Part shown: one piece after another, positions 1 to 6,437 of the stretch
Position numbering within the stretch: the first letter of the stretch is position 1
How the letters are laid out: the number at the start of each line of letters is the position of its first letter
Origin: JAULZV01 sp964401885
Lineage (GTDB): Bacteria; Patescibacteriota; Minisyncoccia; Phycocordibacterales; JAACPR01
Assembly (NCBI GenBank): GCA_964401885.1
Contig: CAYOAC010000008.1
Location: 1-28,267 of the forward strand
Length of the DNA: 28,267 bases
Reading direction: 5' to 3'
The notes under the pieces: generated by a model
The model's input: the letters and a program-made list of their open reading frames with translations, nothing else
What the model was told of the DNA's origin: nothing
Databases searched by the model: none
Program-made: the position numbers and the translations under genes

Positions 1-286
1 CTTTTTTTACAAAGTATCGACTTTTTTGTTTGTATTTAATAACTGTAACTTTTTTGTCTTTAGTTACTTCAAGCACTTTAGCTTTTACTTTTGAAGATAG
101 GTAAGGAGTTCCAACTTTTACTTCTGAACCATTATCAGTTGCAAGAACCTTATCAAAATCAATAGTATCCCCAGTTTTAAATTCTGGAATTTTTTCTACT
201 TTTAATTGATCACCTACAGAAACAATGTATTGTTTTGCCCCTGTTTCGATGACTGCGTATTCCTTTTTTTCTTCAGCTTTTTTCAT
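1..286 (-). CDS. rplU: 50S ribosomal protein bL21 (3' end outside window)
   Basis: Not closed by a stop inside the window. Translating the complement from the ATG at 286 gives MKKAEEKKEYAVIETGAKQY followed by VSVGDQLKVEKI, ending in YKQKSRYFVKK at the window edge. The YAVIETGGKQY-like start and the C-terminal Lys/Arg-rich segment are diagnostic of bL21, which binds 23S rRNA in the large subunit. About 95 codons are present and the family is about 100 aa, so only a few residues are missing. The N-terminus carries a short charged extension (KKAEEKK) before the usual start. The normal partner, rpmA (bL27), would lie beyond the left edge. Confidence 0.93.
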   Translation of the reverse strand, partial: MKKAEEKKEYAVIETGAKQYIVSVGDQLKVEKIPEFKTGDTIDFDKVLATDNGSEVKVGTPYLSSKVKAKVLEVTKDKKVTVIKYKQKSRYFVKK

Positions 287-296
287 ATGTTTGCCT

Positions 297-324
297 ATTC
301 TACCCTATTTTGAGAGATTTGCAA
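297..324 (-). promoter_or_regulatory. Promoter of rplU
   Basis: On the minus strand TTGCAA (324-319) and TAGAAT (302-297) are separated by 16 bp. The -10 ends 10 nt before the ATG, so the predicted leader is only about 3 nt and the transcript is near leaderless. Confidence 0.6.
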
Positions 325-356
325 GACATAAATACATTTAAAAATAAAGCCAAAAT

Positions 357-385
357 TTGACTTTATCTAAGCCCAGGCTTAATAT
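357..385 (+). promoter_or_regulatory. Promoter of the 40-aa membrane protein gene
   Basis: TTGACT (357-362), a 17-bp spacer and TAATAT (380-385). Near-consensus sigma70-type promoter with predicted start near 392, about 19 nt before the ATG at 411. It is divergent from the rplU promoter. Confidence 0.6.
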
Positions 386-410
386 CCTAGTAAACTTCCC
401 AAACAACGAA

Positions 411-533
411 ATGAGTACACCAAAGGATCGAGACTACAAAAACGGTTTCAGTTTAGTCGTATTTATTATAGCATCTATTATACTGGCACTATTAGTGTTA
501 TCAGTAAAAATATATGAATTTTTCCAAAAATAG
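411..533 (+). CDS. Small single-pass membrane protein (40 aa), unknown function
   Basis: ATG at 411, TAG at 531-533. The 40-aa product has a charged N-terminus (MSTPKDRDYKNG), one hydrophobic helix of about 22 residues (SLVVFIIASIILALLVLSVK) and a short C-terminus ending FFQK. A near-consensus promoter lies upstream and a perfect-stem terminator begins 8 nt after the stop, so it is a complete transcription unit despite its size. The positively charged cytoplasmic end suggests N-in topology. I do not recognise a family. Confidence 0.7.
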   Translation: MSTPKDRDYKNGFSLVVFIIASIILALLVLSVKIYEFFQK

Positions 534-540
534 AGACAAT

Positions 541-570
541 ATACTCAGAATTAAACTGAGTATTTTTATT
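541..570. terminator. Terminator between convergent genes
   Basis: Perfect 8-bp stem ATACTCAG / CTGAGTAT (541-548, 556-563), 7-nt loop, then TTTTATT on the plus strand. It ends the 40-aa gene and overlaps the stop end of the convergent rmuC gene. Confidence 0.75.
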
Positions 571-1663
571 CATCATCATCCATAACAACCCCTTCTTCTA
601 TCAAAACAGGGTCCAGTCCGGCAGAACTTTCTGTAATTTTAATAATATCCTTATCTATTTTTTTAAACTCTTTATTTGAAATATTATATTGATTTACAAC
701 CGTTCCAAGATTTTTACCTAATTTATTGTGATAGTCTTCATATGATTTAAGATGCTTTCCTAACTCTCCTACATATTTACGTATTTGTTCAGCACCCTGA
801 GCGATTTTAAAGGCATTAAAACCATGTAATACTGATTGAAGATACGCAGCAAAAGTTGTTGGAGAAACTATAATTACTTTTTTATCATTGTAAGCATAAT
901 CAATAAGACTTCTAGTGTTAGCGTTTGAACCAACACCATTAACTAAAAGATCATAATATATACCCTCTGCAGGAATATACATGAATGCAAATCCTAGAGT
1001 TTTTTCATCTGGTTTAATATATTTTGAAGTTTCATCAATTCGACGCTTAAGATCATTCTTAAAATCTCTTTCGAGTTCTGCTTTTATATTTTCATCATTT
1101 TCATTTACGAAACGTGTATAATTTTCTAAAGAAAACTTTGCATCAACAGGAATAATTCCGTGTGGAGTTTTTATTATGGCATCAACAGTATCTCCATTTT
1201 TAAAACGAAATTGAAATTCATAATCTGTTGGAGAAAGAATGTTTGAAAATAGAAGAGATAAACTAGCTTCACCTAAATTACCCCTTTGTTTTTGATTTTT
1301 TAATACTTTTTCAAGATTTTGTAATTGATCAGCAATTGTAAAAACTTGTTTTGTAGATTCTCTCACACTTGTAACCCCTTCAGATACCGTGAGCAGTTGA
1401 TCTGTTACAGATTTATTAATGTCTTGAATTAATCTTTGAGATTTATTGAATTGATCTGAAACAGTGTCTGACATTTGTCTTTGCGAATCCCCTATCTTGG
1501 CATCAACGGTTCTATTAATTTGATTTATTTGATCCAAAATTAAAGAAAAATTAGATTGATTATCTTGAGGTTTATTTTGAGAAATTCTAGATAAAACAAT
1601 AAATAAAAATATAAGCACAGCTAATAACAAGATTGAAATAATTATCAAAAGTATTGTAGTCAT
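566..1663 (-). CDS. rmuC: RmuC-family protein (DNA recombination protein RmuC)
   Basis: 365 aa. Residues about 3-25 form a membrane anchor (LLIIISILLLAVLIFLFIVL), residues about 40-125 are a polar coiled-coil region (DQINQINRTVDAKIG and on), and from about 127 the conserved RmuC domain starts (RGNLGEASLSLLF, VDAIIKTPHGIIPVDAKF, FAFMYIPAEGIYYDLL, VSPTTFAAYLQSV). RmuC proteins limit inversions at short inverted repeats and the domain is related to PD-(D/E)XK nucleases; D and K of the VDAKF segment are the likely active-site residues. The order membrane anchor, coiled coil, nuclease-like domain and the length match the family. It is divergent from yqeY. Its own extended -10 lies 6 nt before the ATG. 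Confidence 0.93.
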   Translation of the reverse strand: MTTILLIIISILLLAVLIFLFIVLSRISQNKPQDNQSNFSLILDQINQINRTVDAKIGDSQRQMSDTVSDQFNKSQRLIQDINKSVTDQLLTVSEGVTSVRESTKQVFTIADQLQNLEKVLKNQKQRGNLGEASLSLLFSNILSPTDYEFQFRFKNGDTVDAIIKTPHGIIPVDAKFSLENYTRFVNENDENIKAELERDFKNDLKRRIDETSKYIKPDEKTLGFAFMYIPAEGIYYDLLVNGVGSNANTRSLIDYAYNDKKVIIVSPTTFAAYLQSVLHGFNAFKIAQGAEQIRKYVGELGKHLKSYEDYHNKLGKNLGTVVNQYNISNKEFKKIDKDIIKITESSAGLDPVLIEEGVVMDDDE

Positions 1664-1669
1664 TGACGT

Positions 1670-1678
1670 ATTTTATCA
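1670..1678 (-). promoter_or_regulatory. Extended -10 promoter of rmuC, leaderless
   Basis: TGATAAAAT on the minus strand (1678-1670). Six nucleotides separate it from the ATG at 1663, so transcription should start at or next to the A of the start codon. No Shine-Dalgarno is possible. Confidence 0.55.
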
Positions 1679-1713
1679 TAAAAAGATTTGTGATAATATG
1701 GGGATATTAATCA

Positions 1714-1720
1714 TATAAAT
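1714..1720 (+). promoter_or_regulatory. Probable -10 of yqeY
   Basis: TATAAAT at 1714-1720, 8 nt before the ATG at 1729; no clear -35 at the right distance. Position again implies a leader of a few nucleotides at most. Confidence 0.4.
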
Positions 1721-1728
1721 ATACAAAC

Positions 1729-2181
1729 ATGAGTATCATCGAACAAATAAAATCAGATATGAAAGACGCCATGAGAGCTAAAGATCAAGCAACCTTAACT
1801 ACTATTCGGGGTATTATTTCTGCTTGTACAAATGAACTTGTCGCAACAGGCAAAACTCCACAAGATGAAGTAACAGACGAACTTGCCCTAGTTGTTCTTA
1901 AGAGATCTTCTAAACAGAGAAAAGATGCTATCGAACAGTACAGTAAAGGAGGAAGAGAAGATCTTGTAGAAAATGAGAAGATAGAATTAGCTGTTATAGA
2001 AAAATATTTACCTGCAACAATGAGTAAAGATTTGATCAGAACTATCGCAGAAAAAAAGATTGCGGACTTCGGTGGAGATAAATCAAAAATGGGTCAAATT
2101 ATCGGAGCCGTTTTAAAAGAAACTGCAGGACAAGCAGATGGTGCTGATGTAAAAGCCGTTGTAATCGAGTTGTTAGGATAA
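1729..2181 (+). CDS. yqeY: GatB/YqeY domain-containing protein
   Basis: 150 aa, the usual length for stand-alone YqeY. The typical family segments are present: MSIIEQIKSDMKDAMRAKD at the start, LVVLKRSSKQRKDAIEQY in the middle, then a C-terminal GatB-tail-like helical domain with YLPATMSKDLI, GGDKSKMGQIIGAVLKE and GADVKAVVIELL. The C-terminal domain is homologous to the tail of GatB, the amidotransferase subunit that binds tRNA, but the function of free YqeY is not established. It is followed by the structured element at 2181-2404 and converges on the methyltransferase gene. Confidence 0.93.
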   Translation: MSIIEQIKSDMKDAMRAKDQATLTTIRGIISACTNELVATGKTPQDEVTDELALVVLKRSSKQRKDAIEQYSKGGREDLVENEKIELAVIEKYLPATMSKDLIRTIAEKKIADFGGDKSKMGQIIGAVLKETAGQADGADVKAVVIELLG

Positions 2182-2404
2182 AACAAAACGGGTTTATATC
2201 TTTCTCGAACGATTCTGCAGACNNNNNNNNNNAAAAACAAGTCCTCGGGTCGTCAGTCCACTTGTGGACTGACTCAACCAGACTTGTTTTTTTCTTATGT
2301 TTATTTGTTTATATTTTGTTAGGTCGCACCACAAGAGTATTTCTATTTTGATAAATCAAAATATGTCGAGCCTAAGTGAGAGAAGATATAAACCCGTTTT
2401 GTTT
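2181..2404. other. Structured intergenic element with long closing inverted repeat (contains assembly gap)
   Basis: This convergent spacer contains five nested or adjacent inverted repeats. P1: AAACAAAACGGGTTTATATC (2181-2200) and onward pairs with 2378-2404, about 24 bp with one indel. P2: AAAAACAAGTC (2233-2243) with GACTTGTTTTT (2281-2291). P3 inside P2: GTCAGTCCA / TGGACTGAC with loop CTTG. P4: TTAGGTCG (2319-2326) with CGAGCCTAA (2367-2375), one bulged G. P5 inside P4: ATTTTGAT / ATCAAAAT (2345-2362). P2-P3 alone resembles a bidirectional terminator, because T-runs follow it on both strands. P1, P4 and P5 are not needed for termination. Either a branched non-coding RNA or a MITE-like element would fit. 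The 10-N gap at 2223-2232 hides an unknown part. Confidence 0.5.
2223..2232. other. Assembly gap (10 N)
   Basis: Ten N of presumably arbitrary length, inside the loop of the closing inverted repeat 2181-2404. Hairpins at contig ends commonly break assemblies. Confidence 0.95.
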
Positions 2405-3170
2405 AAATTTTCTTTAATTCTAAACACATAAACATCGGGAATTCTTTTCGAGCTTGATCTTCGGCTTTTGCTCGTGGTCCTGGTTGACTTTTTTTATGAG
2501 ACATCCATTCTTCTATTTTTGTAATGGCAAAACCATATTTTGCAAATGATTTTGAATAAACTTGTAATGGTCTATGAAATGAAGGTGTGATTTTTTTATC
2601 GATATTACTACCAGGATTCATATCTATAGAAATTTCTTTTTCTGTCATATACATATCAACTCTTCTTGATTGAATTTGAGTTTGATCATCAAAAGACCAA
2701 GTACTGTTTTGAGGTATTCTGAAAGATGGATGATTTAAAACAATGTAGACTCGACCTTTTGCAGAAAGTAACCTTGAAATATTTTCAACAACAAGATTTA
2801 AATGTTTCATATTTTGAATTGCAAGGACAATAGTGATGACATCAAATTTTTCACCATTTAAAATTTGTGGATCTTCTGCGCTTCCAACAAAATATTTAAT
2901 TTCTTTATTTTTATTTTTTGCAATATCAATTAATTCTTTTCCAATATCAATACCCGTTAAAGATTTTGAAAATGGTAAAAATTTTTCAATAACAAAACCT
3001 TGTCCACAACCAATTTCTAGAAGAGATTCTTTCTTTTTTAAATCAATTAAACGGAGAAGATTTGGAACTACAACTTGTGCATGATAGGTATCATCCTCTT
3101 TCAAATGCTCATCATACCAAGTTGCAACTTTTCCCCACCCTGTTTCTTTTTGTGCTTTTTTGTTTTGCAT
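2403..3170 (-). CDS. Class I SAM-dependent methyltransferase
   Basis: 255 aa from the ATG at 3170 (MQNKKAQKETGWGKVATWYD). The Rossmann-type SAM-binding motif I is LLEIGCGQGF. It is followed by the acidic ribose-binding region (SLTGIDIGKELID), a GSAED adenine-binding loop and a motif IV-like FDVITIVLAIQNM. The C-terminal half (FHRPLQVYSKSFAKYGFAITKIEEWM) is a typical small-molecule methyltransferase tail; the substrate cannot be deduced. An in-frame ATG exists at 3200, but it overlaps a predicted -10 (TATGCT), so the 3170 start is preferred. It converges on yqeY. Confidence 0.85.
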   Translation of the reverse strand: MQNKKAQKETGWGKVATWYDEHLKEDDTYHAQVVVPNLLRLIDLKKKESLLEIGCGQGFVIEKFLPFSKSLTGIDIGKELIDIAKNKNKEIKYFVGSAEDPQILNGEKFDVITIVLAIQNMKHLNLVVENISRLLSAKGRVYIVLNHPSFRIPQNSTWSFDDQTQIQSRRVDMYMTEKEISIDMNPGSNIDKKITPSFHRPLQVYSKSFAKYGFAITKIEEWMSHKKSQPGPRAKAEDQARKEFPMFMCLELKKI

Positions 3171-3195
3171 GTTGTAGTAAGTAAAATATTTATAA

Positions 3196-3224
3196 AGCAT
3201 ACAACAAAAACCCTTTTATATCAA
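3196..3224 (-). promoter_or_regulatory. Promoter of the methyltransferase gene
   Basis: TTGATA (3224-3219), 17 bp, TATGCT (3201-3196) on the minus strand. The predicted start near 3189 lies downstream of the upstream ATG at 3200, which supports translation from 3170. Confidence 0.5.
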
Positions 3225-3483
3225 CTTATTTTTGACTTATGCACTTATCCACTTTTTAAAAAGTTGACACCTTTTACTCATTAAGAGTTACACTATGAGT
3301 AGGTTACATTCATCATTTTTCCACATTTTATTTTTCAAAAGGGATTCTGGTAAAGTAATTAACATTGCTTTCTAGAAACCCACTTATATCAAACATTGGA
3401 TTAAAATTTTATTGTAACCTTGCTTGCTAAAAGCCGCCTTTATGAGAGGCGACTTTTGGTAAAAAATTTTAATTAAATATATT
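3201..3483. other. Intergenic region, no gene seen
   Basis: About 280 bp of AT-rich sequence between two minus-strand units. It holds the methyltransferase promoter, a 14-bp perfect palindrome ACTTTTTAAAAAGT (3251-3264), a plus-strand TTGACA (3264-3269) with a weak TACACT at 3289, and the hairpin at 3427-3459. A short plus-strand RNA from about 3300 to 3460 is possible but unsupported. I see no coding potential. Confidence 0.5.
3427..3459. terminator. Hairpin terminator downstream of the slipin/PrgI operon
   Basis: CTAAAAGCCGCCT (3427-3439) pairs with AGGCGACTTTTGG (3447-3459), with one mismatch and one G-T pair. The CTTTT arm supplies a short U-run in either orientation. It lies about 25 nt past the stop of the PrgI-family gene. 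Confidence 0.5.
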
Positions 3484-3849
3484 TTATTTTTCAATAAATG
3501 TATTTTGAAGCAAGTTAAGCATCTCTTCTAATTTTGCATCCGGTTGTGCCCCTCTACTTTTTTTAAACTCAATTTGAGATTGAATTAATGCTTGTTTCAT
3601 TTTTACCCACCTTTCAAATTCTTCTGGTGTTTTACTGTTAAGTTTTTTCTTTTTTATATAGTCATCATTGAAAACAACTTTTGGAGCATTCAATATAATC
3701 GCAATGATTATTCCTGCAATGATTATAATTACTGGGATTTTAAAACTATTGTCCAAATTATCGTACAAAAAATTACACAAACCAAAACCCAACAGAACAT
3801 AAATTAATTGTCGTAGAGTTAATGGACCCAAAATTTTATCTTCATCCAT
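3484..3849 (-). CDS. PrgI-family membrane protein
   Basis: 121 aa. It opens with MDEDKILGPLTLRQLIYVLLGFGLCNFLYDNL, the signature of the PrgI family (…KIFGPLTFRQ… in other members), which consists of small inner-membrane proteins associated with type IV secretion-like ATPases. Two membrane helices (about 15-30 and 37-56) are followed by a charged cytoplasmic tail. No VirB4 or TraC-type ATPase is nearby, so a secretion role here is not supported. Its ATG lies 3 nt after the slipin stop, so the two are co-transcribed and probably act together at the membrane. Confidence 0.75.
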   Translation of the reverse strand: MDEDKILGPLTLRQLIYVLLGFGLCNFLYDNLDNSFKIPVIIIIAGIIIAIILNAPKVVFNDDYIKKKKLNSKTPEEFERWVKMKQALIQSQIEFKKSRGAQPDAKLEEMLNLLQNTFIEK

Positions 3850-3852
3850 ATT

Positions 3853-4593
3853 TTATTTCTTAACAAATCCTTCTAAAGCCTTAATTGCTTCTACAGGAAC
3901 CATATAAACAACAGTATTACTTTGATCTGAAGACATATCATTTATTGATTGAAGTGTTCTCAAGTGAAGAGCGCCTGGTGTTTGCGCAAGCATTGCTGCT
4001 GCCTTTGCTATGTTTTCAGATGCAGCCAATTCTCCTTCTGAATTAATGATTACGGCTCTTTTTTCTCTCTCAGCCTCAGCTTGTTTACCAATTGTTCTTT
4101 CCATTTCTGGAGGTAAACTAACATCTTTCAGTTCAACATTTTGAACCTTCAGTCCCCAAGCATCAGTTTCTATATCTACAATCTCTCTAATTCTATCTGC
4201 AATTTTATCCCTACTTGAAAGTAATTCATCGAGTGTAACTTCACCGACAATATTTCTCATTGTTGTTTGAGCATATTGTGAAATGGCATATCTAAAATCT
4301 TCAACTTCTATTACGGCTTTATTTGCATCACTAACTTTATAGTAAATAACAGCGTTTACTCTTACAGAAACATTATCTTTTGTAATGGCGTTTTGATCTG
4401 GAACGTCAACAGCTTTTGTTCTAACATCAACTTTTTGATAACTTTGAATTATGGGCCAGACCAACCTCCACCCCGGCTCCATAATTGAAGTAAATTTACC
4501 AAATGTAAATTTGACACCTCTTTCATATTGGTTTACTTGCCGAATACTTGTAAGAATTAAAAATAAAATTATTGCTAAAAATACATATCCCAT
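3853..4593 (-). CDS. Slipin / stomatin-like SPFH-domain protein
   Basis: 246 aa. One N-terminal membrane helix (GYVFLAIILFLILTSI, residues 2-17) precedes the SPFH domain: VNQYERGVKFTFGKFTSIMEPGWR, VDVRTKAVDVPDQNAITKDNVSV, YAQTTMRNIVGEVTLDELLSSRDKI, WGLKVQNVELKDVSLPPEMERTIGKQAEAEREKRAVII (shown here in pieces). The order and length match bacterial slipins of about 250 aa. Stomatin-like proteins form oligomeric membrane scaffolds. The usual slipin partner, an NfeD membrane protease, is absent; here the partner is a PrgI-family protein. The C-terminus (VVYMVPVEAIKALEGFVKK) is the usual slipin end. Confidence 0.92.
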   Translation of the reverse strand: MGYVFLAIILFLILTSIRQVNQYERGVKFTFGKFTSIMEPGWRLVWPIIQSYQKVDVRTKAVDVPDQNAITKDNVSVRVNAVIYYKVSDANKAVIEVEDFRYAISQYAQTTMRNIVGEVTLDELLSSRDKIADRIREIVDIETDAWGLKVQNVELKDVSLPPEMERTIGKQAEAEREKRAVIINSEGELAASENIAKAAAMLAQTPGALHLRTLQSINDMSSDQSNTVVYMVPVEAIKALEGFVKK

Positions 4594-4622
4594 AAAAAAA
4601 TTGTTAACTATTAATTTTAATA

Positions 4623-4631
4623 ATTATATCA
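4623..4631 (-). promoter_or_regulatory. Extended -10 promoter of the slipin operon
   Basis: TGATATAAT on the minus strand (4631-4623), a perfect extended -10. It lies 29 nt before the ATG at 4593, predicting a leader of about 23 nt without a Shine-Dalgarno. Confidence 0.55.
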
Positions 4632-4657
4632 CAAGCTTTATTTTAAAACATTTCTGC

Positions 4658-5407
4658 TTATTCTATTATTTTTTCCTCTTCAATCGATTCTTTAATTTCC
4701 TGTATTTTACCCTCTACAACTTTTGCTAAAAATGTTTTTGAATTATTTTCTAATGAAACATCGCCTTCAATATTATCTTTATAAGAAATACTAACGGTTT
4801 GATTTTCAATAGTTATTTTTTCAATAGTTATTTTTTCACCAACAAATATTATATTTGTTCCATTGTATCCATCATCTGTTTTAAGGGAAGAAGAAAGATA
4901 GTACATATCTCCTCTATTGTCACCATCGTTTCTTACCATGATAAAAGCAACATCCTCTTTATTGTCGTTATTTAAATCACCAACAGCTTCATTGCCAAAA
5001 TATTTTTTTATTTTCTGTTGAGTTGAAGCAAGATAATTTACTTGAACTGGCGAACTTTCTGCTAGATAACCAGGTGTTTCAAAAACTTTTTTCTGTTGAA
5101 AACCTATGCCAGATAAAAGTAATACTATAATTAAAGTAATCATTATATTAATCTTTTTACTGATTCCAAACAAAAGATTTATTATAACTGCGTATATTAT
5201 AAAAACTAAAATATAAAATATAAATTTGAATATAATAGAATCTTGGTATTGTATCGGAAAGAAATTAATTAAAGGAGATAAAGCAACAAAATTTAATATA
5301 TTTCCAACAAACCTTCCAGTAGATGCTACAAATAATATGTAAGTAGAAGCAACAATTCCAACAAGAAAACCTATTATAGCTGATTCAAAAAAATTAAAAT
5401 CTTTCAT
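4658..5407 (-). CDS. Membrane protein with extracytoplasmic FG-GAP/EF-hand-like motif, unknown function
   Basis: 249 aa. The first 105 residues contain three hydrophobic segments (about 8-30, 58-80, 87-103). The rest is soluble and probably outside the membrane. Residues 143-152 read GDLNNDNKED, followed by VAFI: a D-x-N-x-D-type calcium-binding loop of the kind found in FG-GAP or VCBS repeats. After it come β-rich segments and an acidic tail (EIKESIEEEKIIE). A 15-bp tandem duplication (4808-4837) adds one in-frame KITIE repeat. An extended -10 precedes the ATG by 11 nt. I recognise no family. Confidence 0.75.
   Translation of the reverse strand: MKDFNFFESAIIGFLVGIVASTYILFVASTGRFVGNILNFVALSPLINFFPIQYQDSIIFKFIFYILVFIIYAVIINLLFGISKKINIMITLIIVLLLSGIGFQQKKVFETPGYLAESSPVQVNYLASTQQKIKKYFGNEAVGDLNNDNKEDVAFIMVRNDGDNRGDMYYLSSSLKTDDGYNGTNIIFVGEKITIEKITIENQTVSISYKDNIEGDVSLENNSKTFLAKVVEGKIQEIKESIEEEKIIE
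4808..4837. repeat. 15-bp perfect tandem duplication inside a gene
   Basis: AATAGTTATTTTTTC occurs twice back to back (4808-4822, 4823-4837). It keeps the frame and encodes KITIE-KITIE. Likely a recent slippage event. Confidence 0.9.
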
Positions 5408-5418
5408 ATATTTATAAA

Positions 5419-5427
5419 ATTATATCA
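5419..5427 (-). promoter_or_regulatory. Extended -10 promoter of the 249-aa membrane protein gene
   Basis: TGATATAAT on the minus strand (5427-5419), identical to the slipin promoter element, 11 nt before the ATG at 5407. Predicted leader about 4 nt. Confidence 0.55.
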
Positions 5428-5455
5428 TAAATTTATTATTAATAATTTAACATTT

Positions 5456-6394
5456 TTAAATAGATTCTAAAAGAATAGTAATTAAATTTTTCATAGAAAG
5501 TCCATAGACATCAGCTTGTGCAGGAATGAATGAAATCTTGGTCATTCCCGGTAAAGTATTTGTCTCTAAAACATATACTTTCATTTCTGAATCAACAATA
5601 ACATCAGTTCTAGATATTGATTTACACCCAATAATCTCATGGCACCTCAAAGAGATTTCTTGAATTCTATTTGCTATTTCCACATCAATTTCTGCTGGCG
5701 TAATTTCTAAACAAACACCCGCAGTATATTTGGCCTCATAATCAAATATTTTATTAGATTGTAAAATAACCTCAGATACAGGTAATGAGATATTTTTAGA
5801 ATTATCCTTAATGACACCACAAGTAAATTCTCTTCCTGTAATAAATTCTTGAACAAGCATTTTAGAGTATTTTTTTAGAATGTCTTTAATATCTTTTTTA
5901 TATTCTTCAATAGAATTAAACTTGAACAAACCAACACTAGAACCTTCACTAATAGGTTTTATTATGATTGGAAAATTAATTGAAATATTTAAATCTTCTA
6001 TTGAAATAATCTGACTTCGAGGAATTAATAGCTGGTTTTTTAAAAATATTTCATTTGAAATATTTTTATCAATTGCTTTTTTTGAAGCAATACTTCCCGA
6101 ACCTACAAAAGGAATATTTTCTTTTTCTAAAAGTTTTTGCAATGTACCATCTTCTCCGAATGTTCCATGAAGTACAGGAAATACAATATCACATTTTGTT
6201 TTTAGTTCTTTTATAACTTCTTCAACTTTTAATTCATTACTTTCAAAACTACACAAACCACCTTTTGAAATAAAAATTTCAATTACATCAAATTTTTCCT
6301 TATCAATATTAGCTAAAACGTTCTGGGCCGATTTAATAGAAACTTCATGTTCACTAGAAGGACCACCGTACAGAATTGCGACTTTTTGTTTCAT
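5456..6394 (-). CDS. ddl: D-alanine--D-alanine ligase
   Basis: 312 aa from the ATG at 6394 (MKQKVAILYGGPSSEHEVS). An in-frame ATG six codons upstream (6412) would place the promoter inside the coding region. Ddl joins two D-alanines with ATP for the peptidoglycan stem peptide. The N-terminal Ddl domain has GGPSSEHEVSIKSA, and the ATP-grasp domain has PIIIKPISEGSSVGLF, LVQEFITGREFTCGVI and the metal-binding end VYVLETNTLPGMTKIS (E and N ligands). All catalytic motifs seem intact and the length is standard. It is monocistronic here, unlike the dcw-linked ddl of many bacteria; murF lies 19 kb away. Confidence 0.95.
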   Translation of the reverse strand: MKQKVAILYGGPSSEHEVSIKSAQNVLANIDKEKFDVIEIFISKGGLCSFESNELKVEEVIKELKTKCDIVFPVLHGTFGEDGTLQKLLEKENIPFVGSGSIASKKAIDKNISNEIFLKNQLLIPRSQIISIEDLNISINFPIIIKPISEGSSVGLFKFNSIEEYKKDIKDILKKYSKMLVQEFITGREFTCGVIKDNSKNISLPVSEVILQSNKIFDYEAKYTAGVCLEITPAEIDVEIANRIQEISLRCHEIIGCKSISRTDVIVDSEMKVYVLETNTLPGMTKISFIPAQADVYGLSMKNLITILLESI

Positions 6395-6400
6395 TTTTAA

Positions 6401-6409
6401 ATTATAACA
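6401..6409 (-). promoter_or_regulatory. Extended -10 promoter of ddl, leaderless
   Basis: TGTTATAAT on the minus strand (6409-6401), perfect extended -10, with exactly 6 nt to the ATG at 6394. This decides the start codon: the mRNA would begin at that ATG. Confidence 0.6.
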
Positions 6410-6437
6410 CACAGCTTTCCACCATTATTTATTATAT

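Noticed and set aside
3296..3376. 26-codon plus-strand frame after a TTGACA in the 3201-3483 spacer
   Set aside because: The -10 is weak with 19-bp spacing, and the peptide shows no recognisable feature.
3484..3849. Type IV secretion or conjugation module suggested by the PrgI-family protein
   Set aside because: No VirB4, VirD4, relaxase or other component is present nearby.
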